The position numbers and the translations under genes are program-made. From assembly GCA_019096155.1 (NCBI GenBank), contig JAHCVI010000003.1, forward strand, positions 4,526,001 through 4,590,000: a stretch of 64,000 nt of DNA. The letters are read 5' to 3'. Positions 34,790 to 46,141 of this stretch are shown in pieces. Below the pieces are notes generated by a model. The model ran no database searches. It was not told the DNA's origin and saw only the letters and a program-made list of their open reading frames with translations. How positions within the stretch are numbered: the first letter of the stretch is position 1; every line of letters begins with the position of its first letter. This DNA comes from Staphylotrichum longicolle (taxonomy: Eukaryota; Ascomycota; Sordariomycetes; Sordariales; Chaetomiaceae).

Positions 34790-36422
34790 ATGTCCAAAGA
34801 GCAGCTCTTCCAGCTGCTGCCGCTGCCCGACGACGGGCTGCAGCAAGTCCTCGAGTATGCGGCGACGCTGTCCAAGGCGGAGGCCGCAGAGCACTTCAGC
34901 AACATGTTGGGTGACTCACCCCAAGTCGTCGACTTCATTTCCACCTTCAACGCCCGCCGCGCCGAACCCAAGACCACCGTGCCCACCGCACCCGCCGCAC
35001 CAGCTGCCTCCACAGCGCCCAGCTCGGGCCAGAACTCCGAGATCGATGCCGTCCCGAAGCACCGCCGCGGGCCCAAGAAGAAGAAGGCGGCCATCCATAC
35101 CCGCCCCCCGCGCCAGGTCGCATCGTTCGAGCTTGCGCCAGGCACAGTGTACAACAAGAAAGACCAGCAGCTAGAATACATATCGGGGAGGTCAGGGGCA
35201 TCAGCGCCGTCAAACAGCAACGCCCACCGCAGCAACCTGGCACCTGCAAAGTCGGCAACTCCACCCCCACAACCCTCCAAACCTCCGCCGTCCGCGGCAG
35301 GGACCCTCGTGTCAGACCTCGGCCTCCCCAAGCCCAAGCCAAAACCCAAGTCCAACCCCGTCTCCCGCACCTCCACACCCGGTCCCTCCTCTCCGGAACG
35401 CAACCACCCACAAAATCAACATCACGGGCGGCGTCCCGATGCACGGCGGCTCAACCGCGCTCGCCGACTTCGACCAGGCCATCCGTGCGCTCGAGATCAC
35501 CACGAACCCGTCACACGCCTCCAACAGCGCCTCGTCGGTCGCCGCGCGCCGGTGCAACTGCGTGGCGACGCGGCACCCGCTCCTCGAGGCGGCGCCCAAC
35601 TGCGTCAGCTGCGGCAAGGTGATCTGCATCAAGGAAGGGCTGGGTCCCTGCACCTTTTGCGGGCAGCCGCTCCTCAGCTCGGCCGAGGTGCAAAACATGA
35701 TCAAGGAGCTCAAGGCCGAGCGCGGGCGCGAGAAGATGGCGCTGGACCGCGAGGCGCACAAGCGCGCCGAGGTCGGCGGCACGCCGCGGCCGTTTGTGCG
35801 GCCCATGGTGGACAAGGAGGACCTCACGGTTGCCGAGGCCATGGCGCTGCAGCATCGCGACAGGCTGCTCGGGTTTCAGGCGCAGAACGCCAAGCGCACG
35901 ACGGTCCGGGACGAGGCGGCCGACTTTGACGTTACGGATGCGGGCGGGATGTGGGCCAGCCCGGAGGAGAGGGCGCTGGCGCTCAAGCGGCAGCAGAAGT
36001 TGCTGCGGGAGATGGAGTGGAATGCCTTGCCCGAGTATGAGAAGCGGCAGCAGGTGGTCAGTATCGACTTGTCGGGGAAGAAGGTGTTTAAGAAGATGGC
36101 CAAGGTGGAGAGGCCGGCGACTCCAGAGGAGGAAGACGCTCACGATGATGCCGCGTCTGTCCCGTCGTGGACGGATGGGGGGAGTGGGCAGGGCGGTGCG
36201 TTTAGCAAGAACCCGCTGTTGGCTGGGCTGATCAGGCCCGTCTACGAAGTCAAAGGGAAGGGGGTCGAGCTGGAGGGGAGGAAAGACAAGAGCACGCGGT
36301 GGAGAAGGGTACAGGATGACCTGGACGACAATGAGGGGGTCATTCTCGATGGAGGCATCTATGGGAGGCAGTATGGAGTCCAAATAGGGGGAGGGGCAGG
36401 CGACGAGCCTGAGTGTGGGTGA
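34790..36422 (+). CDS. TRIP4/ASC-1-type C2HC5 zinc-finger protein (Rqt4-like), with an apparent frameshift
   Basis: Resembles the TRIP4/Rqt4 family. In yeast, Rqt4 is part of the RQT complex, which splits stalled, ubiquitinated ribosomes during quality control. The N-terminus (MSKEQLFQLLPLPDDGLQQV, then a helical ubiquitin-binding-like segment) and a basic stretch (RRGPKKKKA) are in frame 1. The C2HC5 finger has paired CNC, NCVSC, VICIKEG and GPCTFCG. It and the rest up to 36422 (EWNALPEYEKRQQVVSIDLSG) are in frame 2. The frames meet in the Pro/Ser linker near 35390-35412, where one extra base is present, and the total length is 1 mod 3. No GT-AG intron of usable size fits. With one base removed the protein is 543 residues. 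Confidence 0.87.
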
Positions 36423-37320
36423 TGGCCAGCTGCACAGTCCACATGTACTGTATGCAGAAGCCCCCTTGCCCATTGTTTGTTCATTCAACCTTCCAGAAGC
36501 TGTGTTGGTGCTGTGGACCCAAGCCAAGTCAGGGTGGTGCAGCCATGTGGGGCCGCCTTGGCACTCGAGCCATCACTTGCACCGTTGACATGTTTAACAA
36601 CAAACCGCCAGTGGTTTAAGACTGAGAGACAGTGAAGGAGGACAGTCTGAGGAACATGGCTGTTGATTATGGCCGTGATACTGGCCTCTCACAATACCAT
36701 GTCTTGCTCTTGTCCTGTGGTCTTGACCTCGGCCTTCCCGAAGCCCGAAGAGGCAACGGAACCCCAGTTCTTGGCGGCCGGCCCGCGGCAGGGATGCTGG
36801 ATGCTGTGCTCTGCACACCTCAAGCGCGTCGTATCCACCGCGACCCGGAACGCACCCACTCTTTGCAAGCTTCAACACTCGGTCGCAAGGCCTCGCTGTG
36901 CCGAGCAACAACCAAAACAACCCTTTCCCAGACGCTCCCGTGTCCGATGCGCCATTTCCAATCTCAAAAACCCATCGCCCGAACCATTGCGCGCGTAGTC
37001 ACCGCTCCCTGCAGCGCCGAAGACCCCGCCATCGTCCGATTTTGAACGCGTCTCGACCAGGGCACCAGGGCTCCGGAGCTTGAAGCCGTGGTTGACAGCT
37101 TCTCCAGTTTCAACCTCGTTAAAACGCGATTGCCTGTCCCAACTCTGCCGGTCCAACCCCGCGCAAATCGAACCGTTGAACAGCGCGAACCATTTTTTTT
37201 CTCGAGCTACGAACAATGACACAATAAATCACAACCAGTTTCTGTCTTGTCCCGTTCTGTCACGGCATCTTGTTCCGCCCTCTCCCGATGCTGCGCCAAT
37301 CGCGTGTCTGACCACCGACG
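36423..37320. other. Intergenic interval
   Basis: A 900-base spacer. The last 130 bases before the sirtuin start are A/C/T-rich leader with a run of T at 37191-37200. Frames such as 36632-37045 show no family resemblance. Confidence 0.4.
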
Positions 37321-40300
37321 ATGCCGACAACCCACGTTGAGCCGGGCTGCGACCCATTGCTGCAAGAGATTGCGAACGCCCTGTGGAAGTCCCGCAAGGT
37401 CGTTGTCGTGACGGGTGCCGGCATCAGCACCAACTCGGGCATCCCGGTGAGACGCGTCCCAGTCGCTGCCACGCCACCCCTTCCTCCCGCTGACTGCGTA
37501 ACAGGACTTCCGCTCCGAAAACGGGCTCTACTCGTTGATTCAGGCCCAATTCGACACGGCGCAGCAGCAGACTGCCGGCGGTAACAGCGACGCCGAGACG
37601 CCAGAGCTGGTGATCGATTCGAGACCAACGAAACGACAACGGCGAAACTACGACGACTCTGAAGTTGAGACGTTACCGTTTCCGGGTCTGCAGAATGCGG
37701 CGGCAAAAGCAACCGTCGTCGTGGACAAGCAGGACATTGCAAAAAGAGAGCATCCGGTTCGAGTGAGCCAACCAGGAGGCCTTCTTGCCCACGACCTGAG
37801 CGACGCTCATGATGCTTCGCAGCTACACCAAGATGGGGGATTGGTCAAGGAAGAACCGGTCCTTACCATCCCCATTCGAGGCCCAGAACCGCCTGCGATA
37901 CGCCTCCTCGGCCCCGAAGTCTGCTCTGCCCAGATGGACGCCGAACATGCAAGCATCGAAGTGCTGGCGGAACCCGCTGCTCCGTTTCCCTCATCTCCTC
38001 CGACTCTTCGGCTCGGCACTCCACGCCCGCGGCCCAGACCGCACCTCCTCGATCTACCGCCAGGGAGCTCCTCGCCGCTTTCGTCCCCGCCTCCCGTTGT
38101 GTACGACCCCTATCAGGAGTCGACAAACTGTTCGTCCAGCCTAGACACGGAGTCGTCTCGCTCCAGTAGCGAGGAGCCCTCCTCCGTGTCTACGCCGCTG
38201 CTTTCGTCACAGACATCATACACGTCCTCGTCCCGGGCTTCGCTCCCCATCATGAAGGGCCGCGATCTGTTCGATGCGCAGATTTGGTCCTGCCCGATCA
38301 AGACGTCAGTCTTCTACACCTTCGTGTCCACGCTGCGGGATAAGGTGCGGGCCGCCGAGCCAACCAGCAGTCACCGCTTCGTCAGCGTCCTCCGCGATGC
38401 GAGGAAACTGGTCAGATGCTACACCCAAAACATTGATCAGCTCGAAGAGCGGGTCGGCCTGAGCACCTCATTGTCGTTGGGAGCGGGGAGCCGTTACCGC
38501 TTCTCCGCCCGAGCCGGGCGGAGTGCTGGCGCGGCGAAGAGCTCGAACAAGGGCGCAGAGGGTGCTCCCGACGCCAGCCAGGGGGCGTCACAACCAGACG
38601 AGGAACAGCAAGGGGAACCTCAATTCCGGGGAAAGCCACAGCCCGGCCACGTCGCAGGCGATGTGAGCAAGGATGGCACCGACGGCCTGCCTGGTGACCC
38701 GCCGTCACAAACAACCTCAGACCCCAGCTCGACTCAGGACGACGTTCCATCAGCACCTCCAGCCCCCAACCGCGGGGTTGAATGCGTTTTTCTGCACGGG
38801 TCCCTCGCCGAACTGCGCTGTTTTGTATGTGCGCGGACCGCTTCATGGGACGAGGAGACCCGGCTTGCAGACACGCTGGCTGGCCGACAGCCCACCTGCC
38901 CGCACTGTGCCGGAGCAACCGCTGCTCGAGAAGAAAGAGGTAAACGAGCGCTCGGCGTTGGCAAGTTGCGGCCTGATATCGTGCTCTACGGCGAAGACCA
39001 CCCCCACGCACACCTCATCAGCCCCCTTGTTCAACATGATCTCTCTCTCGGCCCCGACATGCTGCTCATTCTCGGAACCAGCATGCGTGTCCATGGGCTC
39101 AAGGTGCTCGTCAAAGAGTTTGCCAAGGCCGTCCACGACCGCGGCGGGAAGGTGGTGTTTGTCAACTTTACCAAACCGCCCGAGAGCGTCTGGGCAGACA
39201 TCATTGACTACTGGGTCCAGTGGGACTGCGATGCCTGGGTTGGCGACCTTCAGGAGAGGAAGCCGGCCCTGTGGCTGCCTCCCGGGGCGGTCATCTCTGA
39301 TGAGGAGAAGCAGAGGATGGTCAAGCTGTCGCGGAGGCAGAGCGGGACGGAGCCTAGCAAGCGAAAGGAGGGCGCCGAAAAAGCGTCCAAGAAGGGCAGA
39401 GAGAGTGATGGGTTGGCGAGCAGCCAGAAACGGGAAGACACCGGGCTATCTGTCCAGGAGGAAGTGCAAGCCGAAGGGCCATCTCCGAGTCTTGAGGAAG
39501 TGCCGGTTCCTCCACCACCACCAAAGGGTGCGCCCAAGAAATTGGTCAAGATCCCAAGGGAGCCGAAACTTAATCCCGATGCGAAGCGCCCTGCGTCTGT
39601 ACGGGATCATAAGCTTAACGGCGCGTATCTCGTCTGGAAGATCACGGACGACCTTCGGCGCATCACCGGAAGTCCAACCTCGGCTACTATCCCTTCCCCA
39701 CCCCCAGTGGCCATGAGGCCAAAAGCGAAAAGGTCTCGGAAGTCAGCTCCGGCAACTCTGGAGTTTCAAGGCATGCCACATCACCGCGATATCAACATCA
39801 ACATGACCCCGCAAGGCTCCGGGACGGGCGAGGCAACACCGGCCATCCTAGCATCCTCACCACTGCACCGCACGTTTTCCGCTCAGGCCGACGGACCGGT
39901 CATCAACAACGACAACTCCATCTCCGCAGCCGTCAAGAGCCGGAAACGAAAGCAAGCAGTCACCTGGCGGATGGTCCGGGGCGTCGAAACGCGCGTCTCG
40001 CTCAGCGACGCGCAGGGACCATTACCGCCGGCGCCACCTCGCGCTCCATCAGTCCCTGAGCCATCACCGGTACCCAATTCGAGGAGACTGCCTCCTCCCA
40101 CACCGACGACGCCTCACCCACCTCTTCAGTATCAGGAGCATGTTCCTCATCCACCTCCACAATACGAAGAACATATCCCTCGTCCACTACCCCAATACCA
40201 AACCCATATTCCTCCGCCAACACCCCAGTACCCGCTTCCGATCCCTCCCCCAACTACCCAATTTCAGGTCCCGACACCCGCACAGCTCGGACCGCCCGCC

Positions 40301-41116
40301 AACCCTACACCATCAGCAATCGACCTCGCCATCGAAGCGGGCTTCCGCGAAACAGACCGCCTGATTGCCCAAATGTCCCAGCAGACCTCGCGGTCTGTGA
40401 CGCCGACCCCAGTTCACCTCCCACCGCTCAAGACCTTCTTGCCGCCACAACCACATCTATCGAGTAACCACCAACGGGAGCAAGGGAATGACCATCAGCA
40501 GCAGCAGGAGCAGCATCATGAACCCCAACCCCAGCCACACCCACAGCCACAGCAACAGCAACAGCAACAGAAACTCGTCCCGCTCGAACCGAAATATTTC
40601 TCCCCGGGTCCGAGGAAGGGCATCTCCTCCAACGTCGGCAGCCCCATCGCCTCCGGCAACGGCGGCGGCGCAAACCCGTTCTTTCTTGCGGACCCGTTGG
40701 CCGGTTGGTTGGGCTACCCGCCCGAGTGGATGGGGCGGCAGCCTGTTCAACTTCAGGACGCGGACATGGGGCGGGGGACACCGCGGTATGATGGACTCGG
40801 ACATGCGCGTGGACATGCACATGCATATGGGCATGGTCATGGACACGAGTATTGGGAGCGGCATGGACATGGTCATGGTCAGGGACATGGACATGGACAT
40901 GGGCAGGACCATGGGCATGGTCACGGACGTGGTCATGAACTTGGGCAGGAGCATGGGCACGGGCACGGGTATGGACATGGGGGCGAGAGAGAAGGTGACA
41001 AGAGAGAGTGGGGGTGCCCGGACGGCGGTGGTGGTGGTGGTCCGGGCCCGGACGAGCAGCTGAGGAAGGAACAGGAGGCGGCGATGATGCTGTCGGCGTT
41101 GAGCGGGAGGGGGTAG
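37321..41116 (+). CDS. Sirtuin, NAD+-dependent histone deacetylase of the Hst3/Hst4 type, with long low-complexity extensions
   Basis: Class I sirtuins of the Hst3/Hst4 type remove acetyl from histone H3 K56 and maintain genome stability and silencing. Exon 1 is 37321-37446, the intron is 37447-37504 (58 nt, CTGAC branch), and exon 2 is 37505-41116; the product has 1,245 residues. The join rebuilds GAGISTNSGIPDFRSENGLY (NAD-binding). A 200-residue Ser/Pro/acidic insert then interrupts the Rossmann fold before DLFDAQIWSCP. CYTQNID follows, then a second insert of about 110 residues, the catalytic VFLHGSL histidine, the zinc pairs CFVC and CPHC, and GTSMRVHGLKVLV. The last 600 residues are low complexity: Pro-rich PPPQY-type repeats, poly-Gln/His, and a Gly-His tail. 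Yeast Hst3/4 are about 370-450 residues, so most of this protein is extension. It sits about 9 kb before the polyketide synthase. Confidence 0.9.
40797..40985 (+). repeat. Gly-His codon repeat at the sirtuin C-terminus
   Basis: A run of near-6-bp units (GGACAT/GGGCAT/GGTCAT variants) encodes about 63 residues that alternate Gly and His, with occasional Gln, Asp, Arg, Glu and Tyr. It starts at GLGHARGHAHAYG and ends at GYGHGG. It stays in frame with the sirtuin. Such runs can bind divalent metals or form condensates; neither is shown here. Confidence 0.85.
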
Positions 41117-41950
41117 TATTGTTAGTTGGTCAAGTCGGTATAAGCAATGTTGCATTGGGATGATAGAGTACAAATAGGGGTTGGTTTCTATATGGGTTGA
41201 GTATGTTTAGGGGAGTAGGTTCTAGATGGGCGGTTTTGGCGGGTTTTGGCATGGCAAGGGTGCATGGGAGGAATGGATGTTACGTCTATTGCCGTGGGTG
41301 GGAGTAGTGAAGGCGTTGGATGGGCATTTCTATTAGGGGGTGTTGTAAGCATGGTATGCGGCGGGCATGTGGGAGAGGAATACAGCGTTGTTGACTGTGT
41401 TCCCATCTTAAATGGAAGATGTTTGGATGATTGAATGAGGTCCTGGGCTCACTAAGGTATGCTTTCTTTGATGATTATCCCCGTTTGCGACTAAAACTCC
41501 TGTCACCACCCAACGCGAAGAGCATGGGCGACGAATGCCCTTGTCGACAGCTGTGAAGCAACCCGTTAAGCAACCCGTGAAGCAACCCGTGAAGCAACCC
41601 CTGATTGCAACCATGACGCAATTCCCGAATGCATTTCGTAAATACCAACCCTTATAAACCATTGCAAACAGATTCTGGTCACCGACCCATAAACTTCAGC
41701 CGGCATGAAAAAGGACAGGGTTCCTGAAGAACGCCAGCCCATAACCTAAGCCATAACTCAAGACGAGCGCTACCAAGACCACGCCTTCAAAAGTTGAAAG
41801 TCCACCTGCTGAATAAAACAGCCCTTGGCAAACCAAAAAGGTGGTGTTTCGCCTGAAATCGAGTTGCTGAACTAGAGAATTGAAGAATGCATTTCCGACT
41901 CAACAGCTTCAGCTCAACCTCTCCTGTCAGAATGTGTACCTCAGTGTTGA
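41117..41950. other. Intergenic interval
   Basis: About 830 bases between convergent genes. Holds the sirtuin 3' UTR, the 12-bp repeat at 41553-41600, and A/T-richer sequence near 41800-41950. No gene can be supported. Confidence 0.4.
41553..41600. repeat. Four tandem copies of a 12-bp unit
   Basis: Four contiguous copies of GTGAAGCAACCC (second copy has GTTAAG) in an intergenic region. Being a multiple of three, they give a repeating Gly-Cys-Phe-Thr-like pattern on the - strand, but that frame has no other support. Confidence 0.9.
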
Positions 41951-43923
41951 TCATTCTTGTGCCGCCTCCTTCCAGTTGACTCGCTGAAACCCCTTGCTGC
42001 GGGTCCTGGGGGCTTTCTTTTGTTTATTCTCGTTGTTGTCCTCGTTGTTGTCGTCGTTGTTGTCCTCGTTGTTGTCCTCGTTGTTGTCCTCGCCGTCTGA
42101 TCCATCCACGCTTTCTGATGAGTCCGTGTCATTTGACAAATCGGTGTTGTTTGATGGTTCCTCTTTATTTGATTGCTGAGGGGGTTCTGATGATTCCGAG
42201 CCAACTGACGACTTGGTAGTGTTTGATGGTTCCTCTTTATTTGATTGCTGTGGGGTTTCTGATGACTCCGTGCCGTATGCAGTCTTCAGTCCATGTGTGG
42301 CCTTTGGCACGTCCTCAGCTGTACGCCCGTCATCAAGCTGGGTAACACCATGTGTCTTGCCTCTGTTCTCAGGACTTCCTCTGTTCTCAGGCCTTCCTCT
42401 GTTCTCAGGCCTTCCTCTGTTCTCAGGCCTTCCTCTGTCCTCGGGTTCTTTCCTCTCTGCGCACCTATCTTCCATTGCGTCCTCGACGTCCATTCTGTCT
42501 TCGAGGGCTCTTTTGTCCTCGCCCCTATTCAGTATCAGACTCCCCACAGCTTTCACCCTTCGGGACTTGGCCTTCCTCCTTTGCCTGTTATTCTTCGATG
42601 GCTCCTGGGCCAATTCTTGTTGCAGCCGGTGTGCTCTTGTGTATGTTTCCTTCAAGGTCCTTTGAAGGCATTTCGCATTCCGGAGGGCTTGGCCATGCTT
42701 TCTCGGTCGCAGCCTACGCAGCCTGCGCAGATTGCGCAGACTGCGCTGCAATGTCCATATCCAGATAGGGAGAATTTCCCAGCAGTCCATGGTTTTGACG
42801 ATGCAGGTCGTGGGTATCTCGTTCTCGACGAGGTATTCGCTCTCGAATACATTGCCCCTGCGGAGATCCAGCTGCTCCGCCAGATGTCTGACGCTGAACA
42901 TCCGCTGTTCTTTGCGATCCCACGCCTCGCTGGACGTGTTGATGACGTGAACCTTGATCCCTTGGCAGCTTTTGTCGATGTAAAGGTTACAGAAGAGCAA
43001 AAGCAGCTTGAGGTTTCCAGCGACGGACACGAAGGGGCTTTTTCCGCGCCAGTTCCAGTTTAGATGCAGCTGCACCAGGTCCTGGAAGTGAACAGGATCC
43101 GTCTTGAGCACGCCGTACCCCCGAGCCTTCAGTCCGCCAAAGGGCATGGGTTCAATGCTCCCGTCGGGCGTGCCCTCATGTGTGACTCGGAAGACATACT
43201 TTGGCCGGTCGTTGCCAGACGCGGTGCGCAGCGTTGCTGTTCCTCTGTAGTCTTGGCCCTTCACGAAACCGCCTCCATTGTTTCTGCATTCTTATCAGGC
43301 TCGATGCCGAGTTTTTATGCAGCTCCTTGAATGCTGGACCGTCCAAGCCCCCTCTCGCCCAGAGCTTCTTGCGGTTTCCCGATGCTTGCGTCTCGGTCGT
43401 GCAATCCACTAGCCATAGGTCGACTTGTGGCAACTCGCACTGGAGTTCCCCTTTGCGTCCGGGTTCCATTTTGCAACCTCCAGTGTTTCAGGCTCGTCTA
43501 AGCCATTCTTGACTCGTTGATTGTCCTCGTTCGCGGTTTCAGAGGGTTGGACGGCACTGCCTGAGGATCCATCGGAAAACCACTTCAGTTCTTGTTTGTA
43601 CAAGCTTTGGCGTGAAAATGTTAGGTTATTTGATTGCTTGATCAAACCATGATCCCATGCTGCCAAAAATGCAGAGAGTGAGTGTCTGGACTTACCGGGC
43701 GCAAAGGGAAAGTCACAACTCCGACTTCGTCGGCAAGAGCTCTGTATTGTAACGTTTGTTGGAGGCCAGATGAGGCAAGTATATTGCGATCGGAATGAGA
43801 GAAATTGTTGGCTTGGCCGAGAAGAAAAAGCTTTGCAAATCTTGAAAAGAGGTCGGGGGAAGTTGGGTTGCCTTGGTCAAAGTTTGGCAGATTTGGCAAA
43901 GTAAAAATAAATAGAAACCCCAA
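41951..43923 (-). CDS. Repeat-rich hypothetical protein with a DUF7587-like N-terminal domain (gene structure unresolved)
   Basis: The solid part is the open frame 43264-41951. It has KYVFRVTHEGTPDG, then KSPFVSVAGNLKLLL and a GIKVHVIN strand, which resemble the fungal DUF7587 domain (KYxFRV start, then a PFVS motif); I infer an ADP-ribosyltransferase-like fold, low confidence. A basic helical part follows, then (PENRGR)n and (EDNN)n repeats. Upstream pieces look coding but change frame. 43923-43696 ends at a perfect GTAAGT donor. 43666-43409 ends in KWNPDAKGN. 43469-43260 carries LPQVDLWLVDC and AFKELHKN. No single set of introns joined all of them. Either small introns are missed, single-base errors exist as elsewhere in the window, or the gene is decaying. 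Function unknown. Confidence 0.45.
42031..42095 (-). repeat. 12-bp repeat encoding (Glu-Asp-Asn-Asn)n
   Basis: About five copies of a 12-bp unit (GTTGTTGTCCTC on the + strand, with one GTC variant) inside the - strand gene. They encode an acidic Asn-rich run near its C-terminus. Confidence 0.9.
42361..42439 (-). repeat. 18-bp repeat encoding (Pro-Glu-Asn-Arg-Gly-Arg)n
   Basis: Four to five imperfect copies of an 18-bp unit (TCTGTTCTCAGGCCTTCC on the + strand) inside the same - strand frame. The unit length keeps the reading frame, so copy number can vary without truncating the protein. Confidence 0.9.
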
Positions 43924-44349
43924 ATAATGCTGAAGGGGAGTTAACGGTAAGTAGGCTTCTTCTGGAGATTACTAGGCGAACCACCACTGCGTTTCTTGGG
44001 GGAAGAAGTGAGAAAGTAGAGCTGGCGGAGTCCGAATTTGATATTGAGTGGGAATGCAAGTTTGGTAAGGTTAAAGAGTGGGAAGAGAGGGGGTTGAGAA
44101 AGACAAAGAGTGAGGGTAAATGGGCGAGTTTTTGTTTGTTATTACATGGGAATTTCGTGCCTAAACGGCTTGCGCCTCAACTCAAGACACGGATGCCGAT
44201 GCAGAGGTGACCGAAGGACACGAGGCAGCAGATGCAAAGTTTTATGCAAGAACATGGCTGAAGTCATCAACGAGTTGAGGAGAAACGAAAACTGTAACCC
44301 CAGGCATAGAGCCGGCGAAAATTGGACCACAAAGCTGCACCTCCCACCA
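43924..44349. other. Intergenic interval
   Basis: A 426-base spacer between two - strand genes. It should hold the promoter of the DUF7587-like gene and the end of the HET gene. No motif stands out. Confidence 0.35.
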
Positions 44350-46141
44350 TCACACAAGAGTGATTGTTGTCTTCTTGTACCACTGCGCAGTCAACGCCTG
44401 ACCCATCATCAACCCATGCACATAAGCATATCCGACATACTCAAAGTTCAAGCCGCTCGGTCTGACGACGAACAAGTGTCTACCGCCGTGAAACATGCAG
44501 ACCCAGTCTCCCACTTGCGCCGTCTGGGGTACTGCTCCAAAGTATCCGTCTTCAGTCGTGCCGAGACACCTGTATCTCGATCTCCATCGTACTGCATCGC
44601 AAAATCTTCTCGATTGCCAGTTAAGGAGAGGAGACTGCTCCATCGTCGGGTTAAGGTGTGCATTGAAGTATTCGGTGTATGCATCGTCAGCTGGCACCTC
44701 CTCATGGGTAGCGCCCGAGATTAGCCTTTTCCAAAGCACGGCGAGGATATCTGGTTCTCCCGGGTACGGCTCCAGTTTCCGCACAGTCTCAGCCTGTTGT
44801 TGGATCCATAAACTTCGTTGCGCGGCCACAGGCCCGTCGTGAGTCACATAGTACGGAAGAATTCGTTCTCCGACCCAGTCGAGTTTGCTGATGAGGCAGC
44901 CTGAAACTCCCACAGTTCGCGCGGCTTCGTCGACGCTGAGCGTAGTCGGCGTGTCTGAAGCAGCGGAGAGTGTGGCATAGAATCCCATGCCTGCAAGGTC
45001 GCAGCCGAAATGCCAGGTCGACCAATCTGGTACCCACGACGGTAAATCAAGAGTTTTATCGTGCAGATTGCTCAACAGGAGATCAAGGTTTTGAGATTTG
45101 GATAGGACACGAGCTGCAACAGCAGTGTACAAATCTTCAGCCGGGATTGTGTAGTCGACTGCAAGACCGAGGCTCTGGTAGTCGAGGAAGTGGCTCAACA
45201 GCGCGTAAACTTTGTCACGGGGATCGGATGCCTTGAAGGGGTGAAAAGCTTGAAGGAGAGACAGAAGTTGGCCTGCCCCGGCTGCCAGTGGGTGGCCAGC
45301 CTCGCGTCGGAGATGCAAAAGAGAAATCAGGCAATCCCTTACGGAGTTCGGATCCTCGCTCGAGGCAGGGATAAGGAACGTAGGGAGTCGTCTTGCATAT
45401 ACCTGGGCGACAACACCCAGTAGTATCCCCCAGTGCGGAAACACAACGCGACCGCACATCATTACCAAGTTACGATTGCACAAAAACTCCTGGGCGCACC
45501 AGCACCGCGATGCCTACAAGAATGTTAGCGTGAACATGTTATTAGGGAATGATTGGATCTCGCAGAGACCGTACCCAGCTTCGAAGACACAGCGATTTGA
45601 GTTCACACCATCGGGGATCGGTTGATTGGGGGAATCCTGCTTGTTCAAGCGCGACGGCGCTGTCTCCTAGCGGATCCTCAAGATTAACCAGTTTTGAAGC
45701 CATGAGAATAGCTGCAGCGCTGAAAGATCTTTCCGGACCAATATAGGTGATAACTCGGGCGGCAAGACGGTAAATAGTCCCCATGATGGCGACTTGACGC
45801 TGGCGCTCCTCTATGTCGTCTTGGTTGATGCAGATGGAGTCCACCCATAGCGCTCGAGAACCTTCTGTCATCTCGGGACGGAGGTCGCGCAAAGCCTGGG
45901 AGAGTGAGGCTGTGATATGAATGATAGACCCGTCGGTCGTCCTGAGTTGACTTGAATTGTGTGGCAAACCCCACTCGTAAGATAGTGCTTCGAACGAGGG
46001 CGCTTGCGACAAACGAACGACCTGAAGCCGGCCGATCAACGGTTGGTTCTGTTGTCCTGGATACAAATGTAAAACCCGGAGCTCGCCATGTTTGAGAGGA
46101 GCGTGGTAGGGGTGAGGCGGAGGAAACCCTCCAGAATCCAT
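44350..46141 (-). CDS. HET-domain protein (heterokaryon incompatibility family)
   Basis: HET domains act in non-self recognition and can trigger cell death when incompatible hyphae fuse; most copies in a genome are uncharacterised. Exon 1 is 46141-45575 and exon 2 is 45513-44350 (576 residues). The 61-nt intron has GTACGG and a GCTAAC branch and is phase 0, giving the join SW then ASRCWCAQEF. HET motifs visible are SFEALSYEWG (block 1), ALWVDSICINQDDIEERQRQ and VITYIGP (block 2), and DPRDKVYALL (block 3). The C-terminal 200 residues are typical of long HET proteins, and no NACHT or repeat domain follows. I chose the ATG at 46141 because the HET core starts shortly after it; the frame is open to 46363. 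Confidence 0.88.

Noticed and set aside
35301..35340. 40-nt GT-AG intron to explain the TRIP4-like frame change
   Set aside because: Too short, no branch site, and it would remove the conserved SDLGLP segment.
35511..36527. 338-codon - strand frame over the TRIP4-like gene
   Set aside because: Antisense shadow of the zinc-finger half.
40488..40575. CAG/CAA repeats as an intergenic microsatellite
   Set aside because: They are inside the sirtuin reading frame and encode poly-Gln/His, so I treat them as part of the protein.
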